In this document: positions 40,931 through 52,992 of the stretch, in pieces
How positions within the stretch are numbered: position 1 is the first letter of the stretch
Layout: every line of letters begins with the position of its first letter
Assembly (NCBI GenBank): GCA_036186865.1
Contig: AP025062.1
Coordinates: 5,799,871 to 5,863,870 of the forward strand
Origin: Eustoma russellianum
Lineage: Eukaryota; Streptophyta; Magnoliopsida; Gentianales; Gentianaceae
DNA: 64,000 nt
Direction of reading: 5' to 3'
The notes under the pieces: model-generated
Told to the model about the DNA's origin: nothing
Databases searched by the model: none
What the model saw: only the letters and a program-made list of their open reading frames with translations
Translations under genes and position numbers: made by a program

Positions 40931-43919
40931 TTGTATATATGTGTATGACTCGGTTGATGTTAAATAAAGTACAAATTGGAAAAAGTGGAACCCTTGCATA
41001 ATATAAAGAATTATTGCTCAATGTGCTTGTCAATTAATACCTATTTTCATCATTAAATTGAATGGTCAATTCATGGTCTTCTACCTATTTAGGGGTTTCA
41101 TGTTCGTAAAAATTGAAGAAAAAAATTGAGCCTTTAAGACCACTAAGCTAGCAACAAGAATTGAAAAGTATATATAGGAAGAAGAGCCAAAATAGGAAGA
41201 TGAGGAACGGTAGTAGCAGTAGCTATATAATATAATGAATATCACACATGAAAAAGAAAAATATACACATATAGTATAATGGATCAGTATAAAGACTGAT
41301 CTTTAAAGTTATGAGAATTCATTAATAACTTAACCATGTCACTCGTTGTGTAAGATGATAAGAGGTATACGTATAACTTACATATTTAACTAATTAAACC
41401 ATACATATACAGTAACGTTAAATACAATTTAAACCAAAGAAACAGTAACACTCGTGTGTACTTGGTGATTATGCATTGGGCGGCAAACATTGACGATTAA
41501 AATGTCCTTCTCTTCCCTTGGATCATCATCATCTTGTTTTCTTTTTCTAGATTTGGGCACTTTTTATGTGGTGATTTTGTTAGAGGCGTGTGCTTGAAAA
41601 TGTTAACATTATGATAAAAATGAGTAATTTCTCATCAATATGACGATAAGCTTTCATATGAAACAACTACAATTGACGATATCTTATTCATTTTAATTTT
41701 GATGTAAAAGAATGAAAAGCAATGCGATTATCCAAAACAAATTTCTTTCTCCTTAGTCAACTTCAGTTTGGCAAAAAGAGATGTCTATGTTGACTCTTTA
41801 AATAAAAAAAAAAAACCCTATAGATGAGTAAATAGAGTGTAAGTGCAATATTTTTTGTTTTCTTTGATAATGCTTAAATCAATCCAAAAATCCAAACCAA
41901 AGATAAGTAAAAAGATTACATAAACCAAAATCAACACACAACTTATAGTCATTTGAATTTCATTGATTCTACTTTACTACCAAATTGTTTCTGAAGTAAA
42001 TATTCAACAACTTCAACAAATGACATCAAAGAGGTTTTCAAGCTCATGCTACAACAATTGCTAAATTACTCTAACAACAACAACTATTGCAAATATGACT
42101 TAAAGAAAGAGCTCAAAAGCTTTACTACTTGTTTCTTTAGAACCAAAGTTGTACCTAAGAACTTTATGAAAAAGATTTTGGGAGAATATATGGGTTTACA
42201 CTTTCAAGAATATCAATATACAAGCAATAAATAAAAATACATTTAAGTTCCTCTTGTGATAACTTTGATACTCTGAATGAAAGCCATAAACAAAGGCAAT
42301 GAGTGCAAGAAGAATTCCCCGCACTTACCACAATTTTAAGCTTTGAGAATAGAGTGAGTTGAGCTTGAAGGTTAGTGCAAGTGTTAAATGCCTCTTACAA
42401 TTCTTTGTATACATACACAGTACTTCAAAATTATCCAAGGCAGCCTCCATCTTAGTCTCTTGGCTCATTGAAAGCCTAATACTTGATTTTTGACTCCAAA
42501 CTCATAATACACCATTAGTGTGAGCAAATTTTAACCTAGAATACTTAAAGAGATGTTAATAGCGCACAAATAGCAAAATAGATCTTAGGCAATAAATATT
42601 GTCCAGATTAAGGCAGAAAAGATAGAAACTCTATCATTGGCCAAGATGCTTTTTTTCAAACGGATATAATTTCAAATTTAACTCTCCAACAAGCGTATGT
42701 TGTGCATCCTGTTGAGTTTGCTGCATACCGCGAACCGTATTCGTCACTGATATGAGGTTAACGTATGTTGAACTCAACATGAGTTTGTAATCTGCATTGA
42801 ACTCAATTTTGAGTTCGTCGTCTGGACAGTGACCTCTTCAGAGCGCATCAAAAGTATGTTGTCCATACTTTGATTTTGTTGCAAACGACAAACTCTACAA
42901 TAAGCTCATTGTACCGAATTTGTAATTATGTGAGCTTTTAGATATTTACCCCGAATGAAACTTTTAACTTTCACATACATTTTTTGACCACAACGAACGT
43001 ATGTTATACCTTACTTTGAGTTCTTTGTGTGTCACATACTCAGTTTCTTAACCTTGCAATTTGCACACTTAAGTTTTCTTGTCTTCGACATTTAGGTTTA
43101 TGTCAAATCATTAGAACTTAATTATTATTTAGCACTCCTTTCCTTTTTGATGATTTGCAAACACTCTTTGCATTTCATCTTTTCTACTTATTTGCTCTAT
43201 GTAACCTAAGACCAAAAACTTTCGAACAATCCCCCCTTAAGTTCTTTGCATCCCTCACGTGTCAAGTGTGCATAATTAGCGCCCTTTTAATACTTGCACC
43301 CTGATTTCAAACATCATTCTCATCATTTAGTTGGACACAAGTCATAGCATGATAGACAGGCATAAAATACGCAATCAAAACAGTCACATGTGCCACCGAT
43401 TAACATGCCAAGATTCACATTAAAAAAACAATAATCATTTATAAAGCAACAAGAGCCGCCAACACCGCCACCAATCAAAAAAAAAAACATTTCGTAACAA
43501 CTACCTTGGATCTCACCTCATGTAAGTCCAATTTTCAACCATACCGCCACCAATCAAAAAAAAAAAACATTTCATCAAGAAAAGGTGCATACCTATCCCT
43601 TGAACTCACATCAACCATAGGAGCGTGCCCGCCTTGCTGCACCGATTCTTCTTCTTCCTCAACCATTGGTGCTTTGCCTTTATCCTCCTTTCTCCCTTTT
43701 TTGATCTTATCAATATTCCTTCTTCTTTTGTTTTCTTTTTTTTAAGCATTCATTTTCTTCAATAACCTCAGTATCCTCCGAATCAACTGCTACCCCATTC
43801 TTTTAAACCATAAAATAGATCAAATTGGCGAAAGGAAGAGCCTTGATAGTCTTGGTGATGGCATCAATCATCATAGCTATGAGAATATCAGCAAAGTTAA
43901 CTTTGTCTCTATTAGCTAC
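40931..43919. other. Long AT-rich stretch without recognised genes
   Basis: About 3 kb with no convincing reading frame, RNA gene or element termini. Between 42700 and 43100 the phrase GAACTCAA or its variants (with CGTATGTTG) recurs several times, giving loose internal repetition. A direct repeat lies at 43459-43570 (separate entry). Probably old transposon debris. Confidence 0.35.
43459..43570 (+). repeat. Direct repeat of about 30 bp with A-run
   Basis: CCGCCACCAATC followed by 10-12 A and CATTTC occurs at about 43466-43494 and 43544-43573. The copies are nearly identical and could be hallmarks of a small insertion or slippage. Confidence 0.6.
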
Positions 43920-44815
43920 ATGTTAGAAAGTACGTATAAAGTACTTTTAGATTTGTTCTAAACTTATATAAAAACATTTAAGATGTTGTTTGGGAGATTG
44001 AAAGATGATCTAAACACTTTAAACTTGTGAGAAATCACTTAGATCGATCCATATGTAAGTTGGATCGAACCAAGTGAAAGCTGAAATGAAGTTTAGTGTT
44101 CTGTTGGACATAGATCGATCACATCGATCGATTGATGTAAGACATCGATCGATCAATGTGGTATGGATGCCAAGTCATGAGCTCTCTGTCCAACATAGAT
44201 TAATCACATGGATCGATCGATGTGACATCGATCGATACGTCGATCAATTGATGTTGGCAGGATGAAAAGTTAAAGCTCTCTGTCCAACATCGATCGATCG
44301 GTGTGCCAAAAGTCAGAACTCTTCACTTGGAGTTGCATCTTTTGATCCAAGAATCATCTATCTTCATACATGAACAATATACAACTGACTTGGAGGTAAA
44401 TTAAACTGCTGAAATAGGTTTTCAAAATGGTATTTCATCTAACCATAGGCCTATAAATAGTATTTCTTGCTATCTTAAATTATAGGCAATATCTTTTGCA
44501 AAATTTGAGAATTTTCAGCAAGTTTATCTTCCTACTATCTCTTTCTCTCCTCCATTATCAAACACTTCTCTTGTGCAAGTTCATCTTCCTCTTGTAGAGC
44601 AAACACAAGGAAGAAGTCGTTATATCCTGGGAGGCTTGTGCCACGTAGTTCACTTCGCTCGTGGTAGAGATATTTTAACTTTAATGACAGCAACTTTTTT
44701 TTGTCTCTCGGCTTTTACTGGCGTCGTTTTTCTTCCTGTTGGTATCCATATTCCTCTATATTTTCCTACACCACAGAGTAAGCAATGAATCTATCTTGGT
44801 AATTTTGCTGACTTA
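43920..44815 (+). other. LTR-like locus carrying CGATCGATCG palindromes
   Basis: Starts near TGTTAGAAAGTACG and contains six or more CATCGATCGAT-type sites between 44108 and 44304, separated by GAGCTCTCTGTCCAACAT phrases. A TATA-like CTATAAATAG follows at 44451, then a C/T-rich leader. The layout (repeat array, TATA box, leader) resembles an LTR, but no coding domain or partner LTR is seen. A related array lies at 49675-50050. Confidence 0.35.
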
Positions 44816-45029
44816 GCAGCGACAGAATAAGCGATGATTATGGCTAGCACCCTATAATTCAATGGCCTATCCGTCATGGACGTTGTAGGCAATATCCCAA
44901 GAATGTCTTTGCTTCCTCCTCACTAACTCCCATCTTCACATCATCCCACTAATTAGCAGTGTGAAATTCACTAACACTCTAATTTATTTATATGATAGAA
45001 TAAAGCAAAATAACTTACTAAATTGGTTG

Positions 45030-45215
45030 CATTTCTTAAATTGGCTGCGTTTCTTATATCGTGAAGTAGCAGTTGATCGATATGCCATTTTCGTTAGGGG
45101 TCATCCGGAAACAACCTATATATGTTTCTAACACATGGGTATAGTTGCGTATATCTGAACATCTTATACTCTGCCATAAGCGGAAGCCTCTAAAACAATG
45201 GAGTAATGATGTCGT
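45030..45215 (+). mobile_element. SINE, plus strand
   Basis: CTTATATCGTGAAGTAGCAG, then AACAACCTATATATGTTTC, ACACATGGGTATAGTTGCG, GCGGAAGCCTCTAAAACAAT and GGAGTAATGATGTCGTTG. It matches in order the copies at 36938-37135 (inverted) and 47805-47985. Confidence 0.7.
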
Positions 45216-45886
45216 TGTCTAATTTGGAAGCTCTTCCCCGTTTTCTGGTTTACTCTATCTATTAGTATATTATTTCATGTTTGCTGATTGCAAGGGAGAA
45301 TTAAATATGCACTGGCAGAAATTTGATTCATCACCTGAGGTACGATACTATTTGAATTAACCTCACAAAGTAGAAGCAATAACTCGCATGAAATTCTCTA
45401 CTCCAGTTTTATAACATCAGGATTCTAATTCACATAAACTTTTTATTTTTTTTCATTTTTTTTAAAAAAGAGGACAATACTCATTATTATTGGATAATCT
45501 CACTTATGGTAGAAGAAACCGTCTAAAAACAGTAAAAAGCTAGAAATGAAGACCAACCAAACTAAACTATTAAAACCATGCAAGGAAAAAAAAACTTGAA
45601 AAAAATACTAAAGAGCTCCTTATGTCATTCGTGAGTAGTAGGGGAGAGATTTTCCAACTTTAAAAGTGTGTGTTTTCTTATCGAATATTTTCATGAACAT
45701 CTCATTTTGCGGTTTATCTATCTTGCATAGAGCTTGTAAATCTTAAAATAAAATCTGATGATTCAAATAAATGATTTTTTTCTCAAACAGAAGGAAGGCT
45801 TATGGAGCAATCAATAACGAATTATGTCTAATTGAGCATCCATAGGTGCTAATGCAACTAACATTGTGATCATGCTAGATCTTTTA
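45216..45886. other. Spacer without recognised genes
   Basis: AT-rich with T- and A-runs (for example near 45447-45470). Nothing assignable. Confidence 0.35.
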
Positions 45887-47022
45887 AGGATGGTAAACAG
45901 ATCATATTTCGTCTTTCGTCTTCCGTTATTTTCGGATTTTTGGTATCAAAATACTAGATTTATACCTTATACATTTGCTTCGCGTGTACGGAATTAGATA
46001 TCCAAACCTATACATGTCAGGTTTCATGTCATGTATTAGGTATACGAATAAACTTGATAAGTACAAATATTGTCAGGTCGTGTACATGTCATTTCGTGTG
46101 TTTTACAGGTATTTTCACTTTCGTGTATTTTTCATGTATTTTCAAGTTATGAAGAACATTGATATAACCAGAAGAACAATAATGTTTTTCAAGACGAAAT
46201 TATAACGTAAGGCTATAAGAGAAATATTTTTAACATATAATCAGAAATCTGATCCATAAGAAAAATATACAAAATGACAAATAATAATCAATTATTTAAC
46301 AAAAAAAATACACAAAAAGAATACATGATAAGGTAAGGTGCACTGACATGAATCTTATAAAGGTGGAAAGTCAAGCGACAAAAGAAGAGAGGAGAGATGA
46401 GTATCTCCAGCGAGGAGAACGAGGACGGTGACAGTGACAGCGTGTCGCTAATGAAAGATCTCCGGACAGAAAGTATTTCAAATTTTACAGGATAAAAGTT
46501 AAATCATAATTTTGAATCATCTTCATCTCTACAATGTCCTTTTCTATTTGGAGTGAATTTCGGTCTGTCCTTCGGCTTCACCAACTTTGTCGAAATGGAA
46601 CCAAGACCGCTTGCTTGTCGGATGCCGCTTAAGTGAGAACTGAGAGGAGTGAAGAGCGACTGAAAGAGAGAAGAAATGGAGAATGATGGGTAGGGGCGGC
46701 GGGAGCAATTGGAGAGGGTAAGAATGAAGGAAATGGAAAATTGAGAACTATGGATTATGTTTTTAGATTTTAGGAGTTTGTTTTTTTATTTTTTAATTTA
46801 ATAACTTATAATTTATATTTAAATATTTAAATAAAATTGGGTATGAAGGGTATAAATAGGTAACCTGCGAGTGTACCTAGACACGACCCGTTCTTAGCAG
46901 GTAAGCTTTACGTTTTATCCGATTTGCACACGAAACCTACCAAGGCTATACTCATACCCACGAGGAACGTGTCAGGTTTGAGTCGTGTTTTCGTGTCGCG
47001 TCTGAGATTGCCACCCCTACAT
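45887..47022. mobile_element. Possible hAT-like non-autonomous element
   Basis: The right end, inverted, reads TAGGGGTGGCAATCTCAGAC, a common plant hAT-MITE terminus, followed by a CGACACGAAAACACGACTC-type segment. The left end TAAGGATGGTAAACAGATC is a weaker match. Both subterminal regions are rich in CGTGT/ACACG words (46025-46135 and 46865-47005). The flanks (AGATCTTT and ATCTCTTG) are similar but not identical, so no clean 8-bp duplication is shown. Confidence 0.45.
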
Positions 47023-47402
47023 CTCTTGTATCTAGTTCTATTTTAATATTTATTATTTAAAAAAGAACAAAATCATAGTATACAACAGTTTTATGCTGAA
47101 CAATACTAATCAAAATTACTCATTTTTAAACGACCACAGCTTCTTAAAAAAATTTCCAAAAAAATTCACATGAAACTCAATAAAATATTGAATATTTTAT
47201 ATCTTCGATAATCTAGATTTCGTAGATCAAATGTTCTAAGTCATATAATATAAATGCAATGAAGTCAAACATAATTTATATCAAACTAAATCACGAATCG
47301 TTAATGCAATATGGTTAGAAAATGTAGCAACAAAAGATGGTAAGTTGTATAGGTGATATTAATTCTCGGAAAATATAATGTTATTACTATTCATTTTTTT
47401 AG

Positions 47403-47575
47403 GACGGTCTTGTAGCAACTGACAATGTTACTGTTTTGTGACCATGAGGTCACATGTTAGATCAGCAGAAACAGCATCTTGTATAAAGTATAGGGTAAGG
47501 ATGCGTACATCAGATCACAAAACGATTTATTCATTTTCTGAACCCTGTACAAATGCGGAAAACTAGTATATGATA
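47403..47575 (+). mobile_element. Au-like SINE, diverged
   Basis: TTGTAGCAACTGACAATGTT, TGTGACCATGAGGTCACATG, AGAAACAGCATCTTGTATAA and GGGTAAGGATGCGTACATCA follow the order of the widespread plant Au SINE (tRNA-like head, AAACAGCCTCTTG and GGTAAGGCTGCGTAC blocks). The B box is damaged. Confidence 0.75.
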
Positions 47576-47804
47576 ACACCATTTTTCTTTTCTTGATCAA
47601 GAGAGACAACAATGCTTGTCCCGCTCTTTGTGGGCTTATGCACGGTAATGATCGGCAGGGATTTCTTTTTGTTCGTAAATGAACTACAAGGTGCCCCACG
47701 TAGAGTCTTGTATTTATCATCAAATTACTTTGTCTTTTATCCAACCCCTTCTTTTTCAGAATTTTTATTTCTGGCATTGCTTTTTGATTTTAGATGAAAT
47801 GATT

Positions 47805-47985
47805 GACTGAATTAGTTGCACTTCTTATATTATGAGGTAGCAGTTGATCAACAACACAAGTTGACGCAATTTTCATTATGAGTCATCAGAACAACCTCTG
47901 TGTTTTTAACATATGGACATGGTTACGTACATCCTGCCCTCGGTACCAGCTATAGACGGAAGCCTCTAAGGCAATGAGTAATGTT
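47805..47985 (+). mobile_element. SINE, plus strand
   Basis: CTTCTTATATTATGAGGTAG, CAGTTGATCAAC, AACAACCTCTGTGTTTTTAA, GGACATGGTTACGTACATCC and GACGGAAGCCTCTAAGGCAA, ending GAGTAATGTTGTTAATA. Same family as 36938 and 45030. Confidence 0.72.
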
Positions 47986-48888
47986 GTTAATAAAACAAAG
48001 AAAATAACCAGGGTGACAAGAGGCGCCGAGCAATTTGTCATTCATGGTGGTGGCCGTCCTTAGAGAAGGAATGATGAAAGAGTTCACCTAATCTAGAAAA
48101 TACAAAGGGAACGCATTATAAACTATAAAGCCCCACCTCAATTCATCAATCCCTTTGGGAACTTGGGCCTCCTCTTCACTTTTAACCTTGCCATCAAGCA
48201 CTACTTTTTATTCAATTTGTCACTTTTTATGTTGTTTGCACAATCACACAAGAAAAAAATGTATTTATGTGTATACAATAGGTTGACATTACAAATGAAA
48301 GGAAACTCAACCGTATAATACAATAAGAAAAATACACTAAAAGTAAGATTAGTAAAAGTTTTCTTTTGAACGATTGAATCTCATTCTTTTGTTTTATGCC
48401 TTCAATACATTGTCAAATAACATAACACTACATAGTGAAAAACAGGTTATTACATCATAATACAGACGCGATATGCCCAGTCCAATATGATTGAACTCGT
48501 CTTCGATCCCTCACTATTAATCTTCTGGTATCTGTAAGAGAAAACGCATGCCCAGTCTAATGTGATTGAACTCGTCTTCCCTCACTATTAATATTCTAGT
48601 TTCTGTAAGAGAAAACACGTGTTAGAACCATAAAAAGTTTGTGCATATAAGCACTGCGATGCCAAGTCGGTAGATGTTTAAGATGTATCAAGAGGGAAGT
48701 GAAAGTCATTTAGCTTGAGATAGAGTACTGCTCCTTATGTAGTAAGGTAAACCTTGAGATTAGGGCTTTATAAACTGGCATTCCCAATTGGATACCTTCG
48801 AGAATAAATTATTAATGGGAAAGGTTCAATATAATATTCTTTTCACTAGAATCTTATCTATATAGACACGTGAAATTGTTATATAATC
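47986..48888. other. Spacer with a tandem duplication
   Basis: No gene seen. At 48475-48622 a unit of about 74 bp is present twice: GCCCAGTCCAATATGATTGA at 48477 and GCCCAGTCTAATGTGATTGA at 48551, each followed by CTCACTATTAAT and CTGTAAGAGAAAAC. Confidence 0.55.
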
Positions 48889-48904
48889 AGAAATGCAATT
48901 GTCG

Positions 48905-49150
48905 GCCCCCAGGGGCATAGTCCAGTGGTAAGTGGCAAAGGTGATTGGGGCTAGAACTCCGACGTCCCGAGTTCGAGTCCGTGTGGAGACAATTCTTGTT
49001 GAAATATTACAAGGATTGCCTCTGTGCTGGCTGAGTCTCGTGTGTCATCTCCCTTTGCAGGGCTGCCGGTGGAGCACATCCCTCGATTTACATCCCACCT
49101 GGCTAAGGGGCCTCTGATACAGGTTGGGGGAGAACCCACTCCCTCATCAA
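48905..49150 (+). mobile_element. tRNA-derived SINE with 16-bp target duplication
   Basis: 246 bp unit with Pol III promoter boxes: an A box around ATAGTCCAGTGGTAAG (48917-48932) and a B box GAGTTCGAGTCC (48970-48981). It is flanked by the perfect 16-bp duplication AGAAATGCAATTGTCG (48889-48904 and 49151-49166), proving insertion by target-primed reverse transcription. The body includes GGAGACAATTCTTGTTG and GGGGGAGAACCCACTCCCTC. No poly-A is seen beyond ATCAA. It is not a working tRNA, as it has no matching acceptor stem. Confidence 0.93.
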
Positions 49151-49166
49151 AGAAATGCAATTGTCG

Positions 49167-50238
49167 TGATTGTTTTCCATAGTCTTTATAGAGACTTAGC
49201 TTATCATAAGTAGCGCGAATATAGAGATGACATGTGGATCATGACTTCACTCAATGCAGCTATGTCCATCAAGTGAGAAGATACATAGAAAGAATAAATC
49301 ACTATAAATAATAGAAAACTTTACATTTATAACTATTTGAACCCAATACCTTGTAGTCTTAAAGTTACAATTTTAGCCCTACTTAAAATAGTTCTCGTTA
49401 GTGGTCAGAATCTGATTAGTTAGTAGCGATTAAAAATGCAAAAGCAAGAATTAGGAAGTTAGCCAGTAACTTTTGGAGTTGGTTGAAAATCTCATTGTTT
49501 GCACGATATTGCAATGGTTGGAGTATGAATGTTTTGATGAGTATGAAAAACTAAAAAAAAATATGTTTGAAAAGATTCAAGAAACAGATTTGTGCTTTGA
49601 AAATAATGTAACATGGTGTAAAGTTATTGAAATCATGACATTGATCTCTAAAAAAATACTGATAGATAAATGCATATATCGATCTCTAGATTGATCCATC
49701 AACGTATACATTGATCATTAAAAGGACTATATCGATCGCTCGATGTAGACCTTATCAAAGTTGAGAATTCTCTGCCTACCTGTCGATATCCACATAGATC
49801 AATCGATGTCTTTATTGAAGGTAGGACATTGATCTCTAAAAGTGATACATTGCTCGATCGATGTATACATCGATCTCTCTGATAGATCTATATATATAAT
49901 TAAACAAAAAGTGTCACAAATCAAAAAAAAAAGTGACATCGATCTTTAAGCATCGGTACATTGATTGATCGGTGTGAACATCGATATCTAAATAGAAAAA
50001 ATCAATGTACATCGATCTACAAAAATGGATAGATTAATTGATCGATCTCACTTTGCAGATTTAAAAATATGACTATTGGAGTTCATTTTTCAAACCAAAT
50101 CAATTCCAATCCACCCAAAATCACATGAGCATTCACCTCCAACGTCTATCATACTATGTTGGACATACTTTTAGATGACAAATTTTTCGCCGAATTAGAA
50201 ATAAAGTAATTAGAGAATAAAGAGAAAGTGAGTCAAAT
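49167..50238. other. LTR-like or unclassified repeat carrying CGATCGATCG sites, target of the CACTA insertion
   Basis: Between 49675 and 50050 many imperfect ACATCGATC...GATGTA-type sites occur, much as at 44108-44304. No gene is seen. The short frame 49473-49694 is not convincing. The sequence after the CACTA element (58938-59070) has CTATTTAAGAGAGAG, which may be the TATA region of the same LTR-like unit, now split. Confidence 0.4.
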
Positions 50239-50241
50239 TGA

Positions 50242-50830
50242 CACTACAAGAATTTGCTTTGATTCCGACCGATAAAATCTGTTGGAAAAAGGACATTTCT
50301 GTCGGAAAATATACTTTTCCGACGACCTTCCGACCGATTTATGCCGCCACAATATGGCTTGACGGAAACTAAAACTATTCCGACGGATATATTTGTTTGA
50401 CGCTTGTTGCCGACCAATGTCCGACCATTGAAATTTGACAGCCACTAACTACAGATTTGTAGGAATTCCGACAGAATTTGTTTTCCGACAAATGTTGTTG
50501 GTAGGAATTCTGCAGGTGTTATTTGCTGGAATTTTATTAGAATAAACGCTCGAAATTCCGACCAAATGTTGGCAAAATTGTCTTCCAACAGAATTCGAGC
50601 AAAATATTTTTCTTTTTCACTGTGTGAGGTCTGTAGGAAATTTGAAGCTGTTTTCCTTCAGAAAAGAGACAAACGTTCTATTCCTACGGAATTTTAACAA
50701 AGCGTACGTTCACATTTCATCATGGCATACTTTGTAGGAAACCCGAAGATATTTTCCTACAGAATATAATCAAATAATATACCCGAATGAATTCTGACAG
50801 ATTCTTTTATTTTTTAATTTTTTATATGCC
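50242..50830. repeat. CACTA subterminal repeat region, left
   Basis: About fifteen short GC-rich motifs (TTCCGACCGAT, TTTCCGACA, GGAATTCYGAC) in both orientations in otherwise AT-rich DNA. In En/Spm such motifs are binding sites of the TNPA-type protein. Confidence 0.8.
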
Positions 50831-51089
50831 CCACTTTTATGTATTAAATCAATAGCATTTCTATTTTTCCTATATTAAATATCCAGCATATTAAATAACA
50901 CCAATATTCAAAAATTCACAAGTACATCATAAAATCATTCACAATGTCATAGAGAACATGTTCAAATGCCAAAACAAACATCTAAAGGTTCCAAAAATGA
51001 TAAATCAAGCATCTCATTGCATCAAACTAATACATAATCAAATCAAACTAATAATCCAAAAAAAGATAACTTAAAATAATATAAGAGAT

Positions 51090-52503
51090 CTACTCATCTT
51101 CATCATATTCGTCACTAGAATCATCTGTATCCTCGCTTTGTTCTCCATCAACTTGAAGACGTGCTAGTAGTAGTGCCATCTGCTTTTTCATCTTCTGAAC
51201 ATCCTTCTCTAATTTTTTATTTCGACTTTCTAATTGTTTCATGTTTTCAACCATCTCTTGCTCATTCTTTCTTCGTCCACTTGTATACGAGGAAGACCTC
51301 GAACTTGCTTCCCTAGCCAAACTTCCCAACCCATATATGGTCCCTCCTTTCTTCACTCCGCCAATAACTTCCAAATATATAGACATTTCATCGATTACAT
51401 GAGGCGCTGAACTATTTCTAGTCCCTTCACTTGTTGAGTCATTTTCTTTTTCAGTTATGGCAGTTTTAGCTGCTGCTAACTTCTCAGAGTACTCAAGCTG
51501 TAAACAAAAAATTGAAAAAAAAAGATAGTGAAACGCATCAAGAAAATATACAATTCAATCAGCTAAAGAAATTAAGCCCATTTTAGTTTAAGAATAATAT
51601 ATTGGTAAGAATGGTGTAGAATTAATTCACAGTCAATTCCAGTATATGTATATGTTGCAGTTGACTCCTTTTATTCGTTAAAGAGAAAAAGAAAAGATGC
51701 TTTACTTTTAAATAAAAGACCAATTTATCGTATTACAATCAATAGAAATTCCGAAACTTAGTTAATTAGAAACAAAACAAAACAAAGAAAGAAAAATAAC
51801 TGTTAAAACCATTAAAAATCAGTAAAACAAATATGTCTTAAACACATTAGAATGAGTGCGATTCACCAACTCTTCTCGAGAAGAAAAAGACTCACCATTA
51901 TGGATTCAGATTTTTTATCAACATGTTTTCCAGCTTTTTGGTGAGTGGCTGCATGCGTATGAGTGCGATTCACCAACTCTTCTATTGTGGGCCTCCGTTT
52001 GTGTTCCAGCTTTATGTCGCCTTTAACCTATTCCATTCTCTTTTTTTTTTGTAAGTAAACCTATTTCATTCTCCATTCAAACAAAACAGACAAGAAAGAA
52101 AATACTTTGGTGTCACACCCTATTTCACGAGCACTATTTCAGGTTAGTCAAATTAGAATAAAAACAGAACTTAATTTGGGAATAGCAAAATCCCTAAAAT
52201 GAAAAGCTAATGCTTAAGCACCAAAACCTCGGTAGGAGTTAAGGAGAGGAGTGTGTTGGAAAGTATGATTAAACAAATTAAAGGCAAACTACAAAATAAG
52301 GAATAACCATTTTGATACTCAAAATGAAACAAAGAATCATTAAAAAGGACATTGAAATCCAACTTCAAATCAGAACAAAAGACATAGAAATTTTTGTAAA
52401 AAGTACAAAATCATACTGAATAAATTGAGGAATTGAAGAGAGTGAGAGTACACGTGAGAGTAGAAATCCTCTTGCCTTTGCCGCCGCTTTCGCTACTGGA
52501 CAT
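51090..52503 (-). pseudogene. Second CACTA transposase (Transposase_24/TNPA-like), internally deleted
   Basis: Three pieces on the minus strand. A likely start at 52503 reads MSSSESGGKGKR. An exon at 52027-51896 (44 codons) reads VKGDIKLEHKRRPTIEELVN ... DKKSESIM and ends at a GTGAGT donor. The last exon, 51497-51090, begins LEYSEKLAAAKTAITEKEND after a TTTACAG acceptor, has the family C-terminal phrase IYLEVIGGVKKGGTIYGLGS, then a coiled-coil-like KKLEKDVQKMKKQMALLLAR and an acidic tail. The large N-terminal part of the family is missing between 52470 and 52030, so this copy is probably non-functional. The partner role with TNPD at subterminal repeats is family knowledge. Confidence 0.6.
51853..51984. 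repeat. Direct repeat straddling the TNPA-like splice donor
   Basis: GAGTGCGATTCACCAACTCT followed by TCT occurs at about 51854 and 51961. The second copy encodes part of the exon (EELVNRTHT, minus strand); the first lies just inside the following intron. A recent local duplication. Confidence 0.8.
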
Positions 52504-52936
52504 CAGCAGTATGAACACACAATAAAGTCAGTCAGGACAGGAATAAAAATAAGCACAAAATGGAAAGAAAGAAAATAGATGAAAAGCGAAAAAGATACCT
52601 TTGAGGATCGTATAGTACAAAATGTGGAGAAGATGGAACAATGTATGAGCAGAGTAATTTGTGGTGACTGATTACAGCATGTTGTGAAATGTGGGTGGGA
52701 AAATGGTATAGCATTTCATTTTGGCGCCTATATTTGGTTTTTGGCGCCTCTGCCTTTCTTTTCCTAAAAAACCTGAAGCCCTTTTATAATAAATAATAAA
52801 CTTGATCACAATAAAAAGAAACCAAATCAAACTCTTTCGTTTCTTTTTTAAAAACTTTCTTTTTCTTCTAGAATAACAATCCCAGAGTTTAAATATTGTT
52901 TTGTCCATGAGTAAATAATTTATATGTAGGTCAACT

Positions 52937-52944
<8 letters not shown>

Positions 52945-52981
<37 letters not shown>
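52945..52981. repeat. (AT)n microsatellite
   Basis: About 18 AT repeats, ending 11 bp before the captured transporter segment. Confidence 0.95.
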
Positions 52982-52983
<2 letters not shown>

Positions 52984-52992
52984 TCATAAACA

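Noticed and set aside
48905..48985. Possible tRNA gene
   Set aside because: A and B boxes are present but no complementary acceptor stem or anticodon loop could be placed; the 16-bp target duplication shows a SINE.
52532..52908. Minus-strand frames of 60 and 78 codons inside the CACTA element
   Set aside because: No family resemblance; they lie upstream of the TNPA-like start in AT-rich sequence.
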